Shown: in pieces, positions 1 through 6,338 of the stretch
Layout of the letters: every line of letters begins with the position of its first letter
How positions within the stretch are numbered: the first letter of the stretch is position 1
Source of the DNA: Bacteroidales bacterium UBA2800
Lineage (GTDB): Bacteria > Bacteroidota > Bacteroidia > Bacteroidales > Paludibacteraceae
Assembly: GCA_002351925.1 (NCBI GenBank)
Contig: DEHM01000021.1
Coordinates: 1 to 15,092 of the forward strand
Direction: 5' to 3'
DNA: 15,092 bases
Notes under the pieces: model-generated
What the model was told of the DNA's origin: nothing
Seen by the model: the letters and a program-made list of their open reading frames with translations, nothing else
The model's database searches: none
Program-made: the position numbers and the translations under genes

Positions 1-14
1 CAATTTTGCAACTG

Positions 15-46
15 CAAAGGTACTGCTTTTTTTCGACATACACAAG
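15..46 (-). promoter_or_regulatory. Divergent minus-strand promoter for a gene left of the window
   Basis: Read on the minus strand, a -7 element TACCTTTG (15-22) lies exactly 20 bases downstream of CTTG (43-46). This matches the Bacteroidetes form TTTG-N20-TAnnTTTG with one -33 mismatch. The spacer ends in an A-tract followed by GCAG, as at several other promoters here. The gene it serves would lie outside the window to the left, so this is inferred from sequence alone. Confidence 0.6.
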
Positions 47-74
47 AAGAATGATACGAAAAATTGCAAATAAA

Positions 75-106
75 TTTGCATATGTCAAAAAAAAGTACTA
101 CCTTTG
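75..106 (+). promoter_or_regulatory. Promoter of the lrp-trpS-lipoprotein-porin unit
   Basis: TTTG at 75-78 and TACCTTTG at 99-106 are separated by 20 bases, a full match to the Bacteroidetes primary-sigma consensus. Transcription would start near base 113, giving a leader of roughly 22 bases before the ATG at 136. This argues against upstream in-frame starts at 64 or 82, which lie inside or before the promoter. It is back to back with the minus-strand promoter at 15-46, so an autoregulating Lrp protein could act on both. Confidence 0.8.
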
Positions 107-135
107 CAGCAAATTTAATCATTTTATCACAAATA

Positions 136-615
136 ATGGAGAAAATTGACGAACTGGATCGAAAAATCCTGAAGATCATTACCCAAAGTGCACGTATCCC
201 CTTCCGCGACGTGGCGGAGCAATGTGGCGTGAGTCGTGCCGCTGTGCATCAGCGTGTGCAGAAGATGTTTGACAACGGTGTGATCACCGGTTCGAGCTAC
301 CACGTGCAGCCGAAGATGTTGGGCTACCAGCTCTGCGTCTATATAGGTATCACGATGGAGAAAGCCTCGATGTACAACCAGGTGATAACCGCCCTGGAGA
401 AGATACCGGAGGTGGTGGAGGCGCAATATACGCTGGGCGCGTACGGACTGCTCATCAAAGTGTATGCCCACGACAACGAGCACCTGCTGCAGCTGCTCAA
501 CACCAAGATACAGGAGATACCCGGCGTGGCCAACACCGAGACACTCACCGCGCTGGCACAACCGATCTTCCGTCAATTGCCGATAGAAATAGAGAGACAT
601 GGAAAGAGTAATTAG
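136..615 (+). CDS. Lrp/AsnC-family transcriptional regulator
   Basis: Predicted 159-residue DNA-binding regulator of the feast/famine (Lrp/AsnC) family, which usually senses amino acids or related small ligands. The N-terminus has the family opening (LDRKILKIITQSAR, about residues 7-20) and a helix-turn-helix at about 22-43 (DVAEQCGVSRAAVHQRV). A RAM ligand-binding and oligomerisation domain follows at about 65-150. Length is typical. I chose the ATG at 136 because it begins the conserved domain and sits about 30 bases after the promoter's -7 element; longer readings would start within the promoter. The 3' end overlaps trpS by 17 bases, so the two are probably co-transcribed. The ligand and targets cannot be read from sequence. 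Control of its own divergent promoter region is likely from the family but not shown. Confidence 0.9.
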   Translation: MEKIDELDRKILKIITQSARIPFRDVAEQCGVSRAAVHQRVQKMFDNGVITGSSYHVQPKMLGYQLCVYIGITMEKASMYNQVITALEKIPEVVEAQYTLGAYGLLIKVYAHDNEHLLQLLNTKIQEIPGVANTETLTALAQPIFRQLPIEIERHGKSN

Positions 616-1588
616 TGGCATACGGCCGACAGGTAACTTGCACCTGGGCAACTATTTTGGTGCGGTAAAGAGTTTTGTGAAGATGCAGGACGAGTACGAC
701 TGCATGTTCTTCATTGCCGACTGGCACTCGCTGACGACGCACCCGACGCCGGAGAACATACGCCGTTCGGTGAAGACCATCCTGAGCGAATATCTGGCCT
801 GCGGCATCGACCCGGAGAAAGCGCCGATATATGTGCAGAGCGACGTGAAGCAGGTGCTGGAGCTGTATCTGTATCTAAATATGAACGCGTATCTGGGCGA
901 GCTGGAGCGCGTGACGTCGTTCAAGGAGAAAGTGCGCAAGCAGCCCGACAACGTCAATGCCGGACTGCTGACCTATCCATGCCTGATGGCGGCCGACATC
1001 CTGATGCACAAAGCCGACAAAGTGCCGGTAGGTAAAGACCAGGAGCAGAACATGGAGATGGCGCGACTGTTTGCCCGCCGCTTCAACCGTATCTACAACG
1101 TAGAGTACTTCAAGGAGCCGGCTTCGTTCCACTTCGCCGACAAGGCGGTGAAAGTGCCGGGCCTGGACGGTAGCGGCAAGATGGGCAAGAGCGAAGGCAA
1201 CTGTATCTACCTCTGCGACGACGAGAAGACGGTGACGAAGAAGATCATGCGCGCTGTGACCGACCAAGGACCTACGCAGCTCAACCAGGAGAAGCCGGAA
1301 GTGATACAGAACTTGTTCACCTTCTGCGAACTCATCAGTGGCAAAGAGGCGGCCGACTACTACAACGACCTCTACAACCGCATGGAGATACGCTACGGCG
1401 ACATGAAGAAACAGATAGCCGCCGACTGCAACACGCTGCTCAACCCGATACGCGAGCGTATACAGGCCTACGCCAACGACGACGCGCTGCTCGACCGTAT
1501 CATGCGTCAGGGCGCCGAGGCAGCTGCCGCACGGGCCGAGAAGACGATAGAGGAAGTAAGAGAAATCATCGGATTCCGAAAGATTTGA
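599..1588 (+). CDS. trpS: Tryptophanyl-tRNA synthetase
   Basis: Class I aminoacyl-tRNA synthetase (329 residues) that charges tRNA-Trp with tryptophan using ATP in the cytoplasm. The class I HIGH signature appears as HLGN (residues 15-18, in RPTGNLHLGNY) and the KMSKS loop as KMGKS (194-198). The segment ADKVPVGKDQEQ (139-150) fits the family's amino-acid and adenylate-binding region. Length is close to the usual 330 or so. The start at 599 lies inside the lrp gene, but the HIGH motif sits only 14 residues in, so a later start would remove it. It overlaps the upstream gene by 17 bases, and its stop shares one base with the next start (TGATG), which suggests translational coupling. No attenuator or leader specific to trpS is visible because it is internal to the unit. 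Confidence 0.97.
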   Translation: MERVISGIRPTGNLHLGNYFGAVKSFVKMQDEYDCMFFIADWHSLTTHPTPENIRRSVKTILSEYLACGIDPEKAPIYVQSDVKQVLELYLYLNMNAYLGELERVTSFKEKVRKQPDNVNAGLLTYPCLMAADILMHKADKVPVGKDQEQNMEMARLFARRFNRIYNVEYFKEPASFHFADKAVKVPGLDGSGKMGKSEGNCIYLCDDEKTVTKKIMRAVTDQGPTQLNQEKPEVIQNLFTFCELISGKEAADYYNDLYNRMEIRYGDMKKQIAADCNTLLNPIRERIQAYANDDALLDRIMRQGAEAAAARAEKTIEEVREIIGFRKI

Positions 1589-1845
1589 TGAAGAAGTCTA
1601 ACAACGATAGTGGTCTCAGAGCGAAGCGGTCCCACAGGCTGCTTGCTGCCGGCCTGACAGCCATCGTGATGGCGGTCTTAGCGGCCTGCTCGACGAAGAA
1701 AGCCGCACCGCTGGACGATGCGTACTACTGGCCGTCGGCCATCGTGGCGCCCGTACTGCCGGACACCGTGCCCGCCGCACCTGCGCCTACTATGGAGATA
1801 CTCGACCAACAAGACACCACCATCACTGTCCGTATCAAACGATGA
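1588..1845 (+). CDS. Small predicted lipoprotein, function unknown
   Basis: An 85-residue protein with a basic N-terminal stretch, a hydrophobic segment (about residues 18-31) and a lipobox LAAC ending at Cys34. It should be lipidated and processed by signal peptidase II, leaving a mature chain of about 52 residues. The mature part is proline- and alanine-rich in the middle (PVLPDTVPAAPAPT), carries a DDAYYWP segment and ends in the basic strand-like DTTITVRIKR. No family is recognised. The n-region before the hydrophobic core is longer than usual. The start ATG shares one base with the trpS stop, and its stop overlaps the next gene's ATG (ATGA). The tight link to the porin-like gene suggests the two products work together at the outer membrane, but this is inference. 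Confidence 0.8.
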   Translation: MKKSNNDSGLRAKRSHRLLAAGLTAIVMAVLAACSTKKAAPLDDAYYWPSAIVAPVLPDTVPAAPAPTMEILDQQDTTITVRIKR

Positions 1846-3188
1846 GACGCCTCGTATACATAGCATTTGTGGTAGGTACGCTGTGCTGCGCACTCCGTAC
1901 TCCCGTTGCCGCGCAAGACTACGAGCGTCTGAGCGAAAGCAGCACGCTGGGTACGGCGCGTTATATGGGTATGGCCGGTGCGATGACGGCCGTGGGAGCC
2001 GATCCCTCGGCTGCTATCGACAACCCTGCCGGACTGGGTTTCTACCGTCGCTCGGAGGTGTTGTTCTCGATAGGCGGCCATTTCGACCGCGCCTGGCAAG
2101 ACGGCACGACCAACTACGGTCGGGCACGCCGCGCTTCGCTGCCGCAAGCCTCTATCGTACTGGCCTTCGGCGAGCACTACGCGAACAATACCTGCTACCA
2201 GAACGCCATCATGTTCTCCTATCGTCGCACGCACGACTACTCGCGAAGACTGACGCTAATGGATATCGACCAGCCGTCGCTGGGCGATTTGCTCAATGAG
2301 TATCAGATAAAACGGGGTATAGCGTATCCCACAGAACGCACCAACATAGGCTACCGACAGGACATCTGGGAATCGGGTGCGGCGCATGAGTATGCGTTCG
2401 ACTGGGGCATGAGTATCAACCACCGCTGGTACGTGGGACTGGGACTGCACGTGCAGTCGTATATGCTGGCGTCCGACGGACTCTACTACGAGCAGTTTGC
2501 TACGCTCAATGCCGACAGCGCCAACCATGACATAGAGAACAAAACGGGTCTGACGCTCAACGGAGTAGGGTGTAAGTTGGCCGTCGGACTAATCTACCGT
2601 CCTGCCCAATGGGCACGCGTGGGCGTGTCGCTCCATACACCCAGCTTAGGCTCGGTATCGACTTACACATCCGGCGTTTTCTCTGCGCTGACGGACACGC
2701 TGCGTTATTCGTATGCACCCGACGGTCGTAGGTCGGCACAGGACTTCCATATGCCGCTGCGACTGAGTGTAGGCGCGGCCTTCACGCTGGGCAACTTCGG
2801 TATGTTGTCACTGCAGTATGACTATCGTCATAATTTCTACAGCGACGACCTGCATGCGCTGCGCGGAGGACTGGAGATATCGCCCGTAGAGGGACTCTAC
2901 CTGAATGCCGGCTACGCATGGGAGACCACATTCCGCACGTCGAACAGACGCGTGGATATCGACTCGGAGTTCAAGCGGCAGGATACCTACTACTGCCATC
3001 ATCTGAGTTCGCAATATGCCTCTGCCGGCATAGGCTACCGCGGTAAGCACTTCATGATACAAGCCGCCTACCAATACCGCTGGCAGACTTATCACTATAA
3101 TGCGCATCAGAATGCAGATACCCAGTTGCTGCGTACCGATACCCATCGGTTTGTCATCACGCTGGGCTGGCATCGATCGAACCCGTAG
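1842..3188 (+). CDS. OmpP1/FadL/TodX-type outer-membrane protein
   Basis: A 448-residue outer-membrane beta-barrel of the OmpP1/FadL/TodX transport family, often labelled hemin receptor in Bacteroidales although that role is rarely proven. A signal peptide spans about residues 1-24 (ending PVAAQ). The mature N-terminus carries the hallmark stretch TARYMGMAGAMTAVGADPSAAIDNPAGLGFYRRSE (key residues: GMAGA, DPSA, NPAGLG at about 43-67). The rest alternates polar and aromatic/hydrophobic residues with many Tyr, Trp and Gly, as expected for strands, and ends with a strand-like RFVITLGW. FadL proteins carry hydrophobic compounds across the outer membrane; the substrate here is unknown. It is the last gene of the unit. 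No strong terminator follows directly. Confidence 0.85.
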   Translation: MRRLVYIAFVVGTLCCALRTPVAAQDYERLSESSTLGTARYMGMAGAMTAVGADPSAAIDNPAGLGFYRRSEVLFSIGGHFDRAWQDGTTNYGRARRASLPQASIVLAFGEHYANNTCYQNAIMFSYRRTHDYSRRLTLMDIDQPSLGDLLNEYQIKRGIAYPTERTNIGYRQDIWESGAAHEYAFDWGMSINHRWYVGLGLHVQSYMLASDGLYYEQFATLNADSANHDIENKTGLTLNGVGCKLAVGLIYRPAQWARVGVSLHTPSLGSVSTYTSGVFSALTDTLRYSYAPDGRRSAQDFHMPLRLSVGAAFTLGNFGMLSLQYDYRHNFYSDDLHALRGGLEISPVEGLYLNAGYAWETTFRTSNRRVDIDSEFKRQDTYYCHHLSSQYASAGIGYRGKHFMIQAAYQYRWQTYHYNAHQNADTQLLRTDTHRFVITLGWHRSNP

Positions 3189-3413
3189 AACAACATAGTG
3201 CCCCAACGTAACAATAGGAACCGGAAAACTCAACAAATGTAACTTACCGAGTGCTGTAGCTTCACTAATGGCGTGCCGATACTCTACGCCGTGACCCGGA
3301 AACGGTAGCGATGAGGTGGTCGGATTACAGAGGAAAAAGCAGGCCTCAAATCCTATTCTCAGGAGTTTTCTCGAGCAGACGTTACGCGGGCACTTTTGTT
3401 TTGCGGCACACAC
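3189..3413. other. Gene-free stretch with predicted hairpins
   Basis: No credible protein gene is present in these 225 bases; the open frames crossing it also run through the tRNA and are spurious. Three stem-loops can be drawn. The first pairs TCAC-GGCGT (3262-3274, with a TAAT bulge) with ACGCC-GTGA (3286-3294). The second is CCG-GAAA-CGG (3296-3305). The third pairs GGATT/GAGG (3322-3333) with CCTC/AATCC (3344-3353). An alternative fold pairs CTGTA (3254-3258) with TACAG (3326-3330). They may belong to the 3' untranslated region of the porin unit or to an unrecognised small RNA on either strand. No promoter of the local type was found inside. Confidence 0.35.
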
Positions 3414-3441
3414 AAAAAAAAAGAGAGCCGGATGGCTCTCT
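3414..3441 (-). terminator. Rho-independent terminator of tRNA-Pro
   Basis: On the minus strand an 8-bp perfect stem, AGAGAGCC with GGCTCTCT (3422-3429 and 3434-3441), and a 4-base loop are followed by a run of T (3414-3422). It begins one base beyond the tRNA discriminator, so it is the transcript end of tRNA-Pro. Confidence 0.88.
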
Positions 3442-3442
3442 G

Positions 3443-3517
3443 TCGGGTAGGCGAGATTCGAACTCACGACCTCCTGCTCCCAAAGCAGGCATTCTAACCG
3501 GGCTGAACTACTACCCG
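3443..3517 (-). tRNA. tRNA-Pro (anticodon UGG)
   Basis: A 75-base cloverleaf can be drawn on the minus strand. The acceptor arm CGGGTAG/CTACCCG has 7 perfect pairs with discriminator A at 3443. The D-stem is GTTC/GAAT. The anticodon stem CCTGC/GCAGG holds the loop TTTGGGA, giving anticodon TGG (proline). The T-stem GTGAG/CTCGC carries loop TTCGAAT. C1 pairing with G72 is typical of bacterial tRNA-Pro. The 3' CCA is not encoded (ACA follows), so it would be added after transcription, as is usual in this phylum. A terminator follows directly, and a promoter lies about 130 bases upstream at 3650-3681. The intervening leader is the tandem array described separately. Confidence 0.95.
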
Positions 3518-3633
3518 CTCGCTTCGCAATCGGGTAGTAAATCAACAGAACGAAGTGGCGGAGAACTACTACCCGTTTGCCTCGCAATCGGGTAGTAAAT
3601 CAACAGAACGAAGTGGCGGAGAACTACTACCTG
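3505..3633 (-). repeat. 58-bp tandem repeat mimicking tRNA-Pro ends
   Basis: Two nearly identical 58-bp units (3505-3562 and 3563-3620) and a 13-base partial third (3621-3633) run into the tRNA-Pro gene. On the minus strand each full unit opens with the tRNA 5' end (GGGTAGTAGTTC), continues with a different interior (CCGCCACTTCGTTCTG...), and closes with the acceptor 3' strand CTACCCG plus A, matching the tRNA 3' end. Each unit can therefore fold into a 44-base hairpin closed by the tRNA acceptor stem, joined by a 14-base linker that varies slightly (GCGAAGCGAGC versus GCGAGGCAAAC). Promoter and tRNA positions imply that the array is transcribed as the tRNA leader. It may be a processing signal, a decoy or the remains of partial tRNA duplication; nothing here decides this. 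Confidence 0.85.
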
Positions 3634-3649
3634 ATGCGAAAAGCGGGTG

Positions 3650-3681
3650 CAAAAGTACTGCTTTTTTATGATATATGCAAA
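3650..3681 (-). promoter_or_regulatory. Promoter of the tRNA-Pro transcript
   Basis: On the minus strand TTTG (3678-3681), 20 bases, then TACTTTTG (3650-3657) give a full consensus match. The spacer has the recurrent A-tract plus GCAG. The predicted start near 3643 places both tandem repeat units inside the primary transcript. The -33 element lies only 15 bases from the divergent HAD gene's ATG at 3697, so any promoter of that gene must overlap this one. Confidence 0.8.
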
Positions 3682-3696
3682 CTTTTTGGCTAAAAA

Positions 3697-4392
3697 ATGA
3701 AGTATAAGGCTATTTTTTTGGATATTGACGACACCCTATTAGACTATATCCCCTGTTGTCGCGAGGCGTTTGATGCCGCACTGGAGGTGCTGCGCGTGGC
3801 AGGTTATGGGGTGCGGGGAACGGCAGACGAGTTGTTCTGGCTGTTCTTCGAGATAAGCGGTCGCCTGTTCTCCGAAGCCAAGCATGGCCTGCATACGGTA
3901 GCCGAAGTGATGGAGCTCTATCCGGCGGAGTTCTGCGAGCGTGCCGGCTATCCGGCAGAGGCGGTTGACCCCTTCAAACACGCTTTTCGTCAGGCCTGGG
4001 GCACGACGCACACGCTGGTGCCGGAAGCGCTGGAGACCGTGCAGGCCTTACACCAACGCGGCTACCGGCTGTTTGCCGCCAGCAACAGTTTCGGCCACCT
4101 GCAGCGCAGCCGTCTCGCACAGGCAGGGCTGTTGCCTTACTTCGAAGATACCTATATCTCGATGGACATCGGTTACGACAAACCCGACATCCGCTTCTAT
4201 GAGGAGGCCTTGCGTCGCTGCGCATTAGCGCCCGGCGAGGTGCTGATGGTGGGGGATAGCATGACGACCGATATCGTCGGCGCAAAGGCCGCCGGACTGG
4301 CCACCTGTTTCTTCTGCCGCCGTCCGGACGAGCCTGTGCCGCACGAGGTGCGTACCGTCTATCGACTCAGCGAGTTGCTGACGTTCTTGTAG
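3697..4392 (+). CDS. HAD-family hydrolase, YjjG-type nucleotidase
   Basis: A 231-residue cytoplasmic phosphatase of the haloacid dehalogenase superfamily. All four motifs are visible: DIDDT with nucleophile Asp9 and acid Asp11, Ser129 in AASNS, Lys162 in YDKPD, and GDSMTTD with Asp187 and Asp192. A helical cap lies between motifs I and II (about residues 17-105). Overall layout and length resemble YjjG, which removes phosphate from non-canonical pyrimidine nucleotides as a house-cleaning step; other sugar-phosphate or nucleotide substrates are possible. The ATG at 3697 begins just before motif I. No clear promoter of the local consensus precedes it on the plus strand, and its leader must be very short because the tRNA promoter occupies 3650-3681. 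It is a single-gene unit with a terminator at 4430-4470. Confidence 0.88.
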   Translation: MKYKAIFLDIDDTLLDYIPCCREAFDAALEVLRVAGYGVRGTADELFWLFFEISGRLFSEAKHGLHTVAEVMELYPAEFCERAGYPAEAVDPFKHAFRQAWGTTHTLVPEALETVQALHQRGYRLFAASNSFGHLQRSRLAQAGLLPYFEDTYISMDIGYDKPDIRFYEEALRRCALAPGEVLMVGDSMTTDIVGAKAAGLATCFFCRRPDEPVPHEVRTVYRLSELLTFL

Positions 4393-4429
4393 GTCTATTG
4401 TAAAGCGTTTCCCTATTCCGATAAAACAA

Positions 4430-4470
4430 ACGAGCGCGTGGCTTCCCAGTCACGCGCAGGCTTCGTTTTT
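4430..4470 (+). terminator. Terminator after the HAD gene
   Basis: GCGCGTG (4434-4440) pairs perfectly with CACGCGC (4451-4457) around a 10-base loop, with a possible outer ACGA/TCGT pairing, and TTTTT follows at 4466-4470. Read on the minus strand the same stem is followed by a T-rich stretch (TCGTTTGTTTT), so it may also stop transcription of the convergent acyl-CoA synthetase gene. Confidence 0.72.
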
Positions 4471-4504
4471 CATTAAAGAAAAACCATCTACTTACTCACT
4501 TTTT

Positions 4505-4546
4505 GCGCCCAGAGTAGGGCGCTCGGTAGCCTCGACAGGTGTCGAG
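4505..4546 (-). other. Two hairpins in the 3' end of the acyl-CoA synthetase mRNA
   Basis: Between the stop codon at 4555 and the shared terminator, CTCGAC/GTCGAG (4531-4546) and GCGCCC/GGGCGC (4505-4522, loop of 6) form compact perfect stems. Neither is followed by a T-run on the minus strand, so neither is a classic terminator for that gene. They could protect the mRNA end. Confidence 0.45.
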
Positions 4547-4554
4547 ACTCAGGC

Positions 4555-6204
4555 TTATTGGTACAGATAGCGTTTGATAGAGCGCTTCGGAGTCTTCTCA
4601 AACTCCTGTGCTACCAGTTCAAAACTGCTGATCTGACTATATTGCGGGAGCGTCTTGTTAACCGCTACGCGGTTTTCTTCCATCTGCTCCTCAATGGTCT
4701 TGCTGCCCAGCTGTTGCTTAGCCTCCGCAGAGTTGTCCGGGAAAATAAGAGCTACCAGCTTGTGGTTGCGATCGACTACGATCGACTCTACCACGCACGG
4801 CATCGAGTTGAGCTTGTCCTCCAGTTCCTCCGGATAGATATTCTGTCCGCTGGCACCCAGAATCATGTTCTTCGAACGTCCGTGGATGTAGATATTGCCG
4901 GCTTTGTCGAGTACGCCCAGGTCACCCGTACGCATCCAACCGTCTTCGGTGAACACCGCCTTGGTGGCCTCTTCGTTCTTGTAGTAGCCCTTCATCACGT
5001 TGATTCCCTTCACCTGTATCTCGCCGTCTTTGCCCGTCGGGTCTTCGGAGTCGATACGCACGTGGCACTGCGGCAGTTGCTTACCGCAGCTGTGGAAAGC
5101 ATAGTCCCACCAGTCTTCGTAGCTGATAAGCGGACCACACTCGGTCATGCCGTAACCTACGCAGTACTGATACTTGATGTCGTGCAGCACCTGTTCTACT
5201 TCGCCGTTGAGAGCCGCGCCGCCGATGATGAGGTAACGCAGTTGGCCACCAAACGTCTTGTCCAGACCCTCTTTCACCTTACCGCGGATGACGTTCTTCA
5301 GCAGCGGCGTCTTCCACATAATCTTCATAGCCGGGCTGCTGATCTTAGGCAGCACACCTTTCTTGATGATCTTCTCGATAACCAGAGGTACGGTCAAAAT
5401 CATAAACGGCTTGACTTGCGCGAACGCCTTCATCAGGACGGTCGGCGTAGGCGCCTGGGTCAGGAAATAGACCTGCGCGCCTTCGCAAATCTGATAGAGG
5501 AACTCGAACATCAGTCCGAACATGTGGGCGATAGGCAGCATAGAGAGCACCGCGTCACCGGGTTTGTGCGGGATACGCGTGTGTGCGAACTCTACGTTGC
5601 CGCTCATGTTCAGATGGGTCAGCATCACCCCTTTGGGGTTGCCGGTCGAACCGCTGGTATAGTTGATGATAGCCAGGTCGTCGTAGTTGTCTGTAGGATA
5701 GTTGACATCCTCCAGGCTGACGCCGTTAGGATAAGCTTTCGCGAACGCCTTGTCGGCACCCGCAAACGCTTTCTTGGTCTTCTCGTCGGCATCCACGATA
5801 GACATATCGTCCATATAGATAGTCGCCTTCAGACCCTTCATCTTCTTGGCGTCAATCTTCTTCTTCACGTTCGGACCTACATACAAGAGGATAGCCTCCG
5901 AGTGGTCAACCAGGCTGTAGATACCGTCGGTCGTGAAGTCGGGCAGGATACTTACTACCACGCCGCCATAGGCCTCAACGGCCAGGAACAGCAGACCCCA
6001 GTTAGCGCAGTTGCGACCACAAAGCGCGATCTTGTCACCTTTCTTGATACCCAGTTCTTTCCAGGTCACATGCAGCTTAGCGATCGAAGCTGCCAACTCG
6101 GCATAGGTGTATCGTTGTTCGCCATCCAGATCGGTCATGGCCAGACCGTTCCAGTTGGCGTGCATGGTTTCTTGTAAGTAAGATAAGTAGTGTTTTGTTG
6201 CCAT
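4555..6204 (-). CDS. Long-chain fatty acid-CoA ligase (AMP-binding)
   Basis: A 549-residue member of the ANL adenylating superfamily, most like long-chain acyl-CoA synthetases: it would activate fatty acids with ATP and CoA. Visible motifs are the phosphate loop YTSGSTGNPKG (182-192), the adenine-binding YGMTECGP (351-358), TGDLG with the ribose-binding Asp (426-430), and the hinge GRSKNMI (442-448). The C-terminus TPKRSIKRYLY (538-548) is where the catalytic lysine normally sits. By eye the usual GK(I/L)KR lysine position reads Ser542, with Lys540 two residues before, so the acting lysine is uncertain. The protein lacks a signal peptide and is presumably cytoplasmic or membrane-associated. 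The ATG at 6204 lies about 29 bases after the promoter's -7 element. It is a single-gene unit running toward the HAD gene. Confidence 0.92.
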   Translation of the reverse strand: MATKHYLSYLQETMHANWNGLAMTDLDGEQRYTYAELAASIAKLHVTWKELGIKKGDKIALCGRNCANWGLLFLAVEAYGGVVVSILPDFTTDGIYSLVDHSEAILLYVGPNVKKKIDAKKMKGLKATIYMDDMSIVDADEKTKKAFAGADKAFAKAYPNGVSLEDVNYPTDNYDDLAIINYTSGSTGNPKGVMLTHLNMSGNVEFAHTRIPHKPGDAVLSMLPIAHMFGLMFEFLYQICEGAQVYFLTQAPTPTVLMKAFAQVKPFMILTVPLVIEKIIKKGVLPKISSPAMKIMWKTPLLKNVIRGKVKEGLDKTFGGQLRYLIIGGAALNGEVEQVLHDIKYQYCVGYGMTECGPLISYEDWWDYAFHSCGKQLPQCHVRIDSEDPTGKDGEIQVKGINVMKGYYKNEEATKAVFTEDGWMRTGDLGVLDKAGNIYIHGRSKNMILGASGQNIYPEELEDKLNSMPCVVESIVVDRNHKLVALIFPDNSAEAKQQLGSKTIEEQMEENRVAVNKTLPQYSQISSFELVAQEFEKTPKRSIKRYLYQ

Positions 6205-6232
6205 ATTGAATATAGTTTAGTTAAATTTTCCG

Positions 6233-6264
6233 CAAAAGTACTGCTTTTTTTTCATATGTGCAAC
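6233..6264 (-). promoter_or_regulatory. Promoter of the acyl-CoA ligase gene
   Basis: On the minus strand TACTTTTG (6233-6240) follows GTTG (6261-6264) after 20 bases, a good -7 and a one-mismatch -33. The spacer contains an A-tract then GCAG. Farther upstream an A-rich run (about 6274-6292 on this strand, only one T inside) could act like an UP element. The leader before the ATG at 6204 would be about 22 bases. Confidence 0.75.
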
Positions 6265-6338
6265 CTTGCGGTGCATTTTTTTTTATTTTTTTTGCTCTTG
6301 CTGGAAATACGGAACATAAATCCGTGCATACTAAAAAT

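Noticed and set aside
3275..3330. Signal recognition particle (4.5S) RNA
   Set aside because: The CCGGAAACGG tip is suggestive, but the conserved asymmetric loop (AGCAG on the 3' side) is absent and the local hairpins compete with the long stem expected.
3311..3595. A 94-codon open frame on the plus strand, and a minus-strand frame 2808-3587
   Set aside because: Both translate through tRNA-Pro and its repeats, a common source of spurious hypothetical proteins.
3505..3633. CRISPR-like repeat array
   Set aside because: There are only two full units, contiguous without variable spacers, matching the neighbouring tRNA ends, and no cas genes are present.
4558..6177. A 539-codon open frame on the plus strand
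   Set aside because: It lies wholly antisense to the acyl-CoA ligase gene, whose motifs are clear. The product is rich in His, Arg and Val with no domain; it arises because the sense gene avoids TTA, CTA and TCA in one phase.
6265..6338. Terminator of the five-gene minus-strand unit
   Set aside because: Only a 5-pair stem (ACGGA/TCCGT near 6309-6325) without a following T-run on the minus strand, so it is not called.
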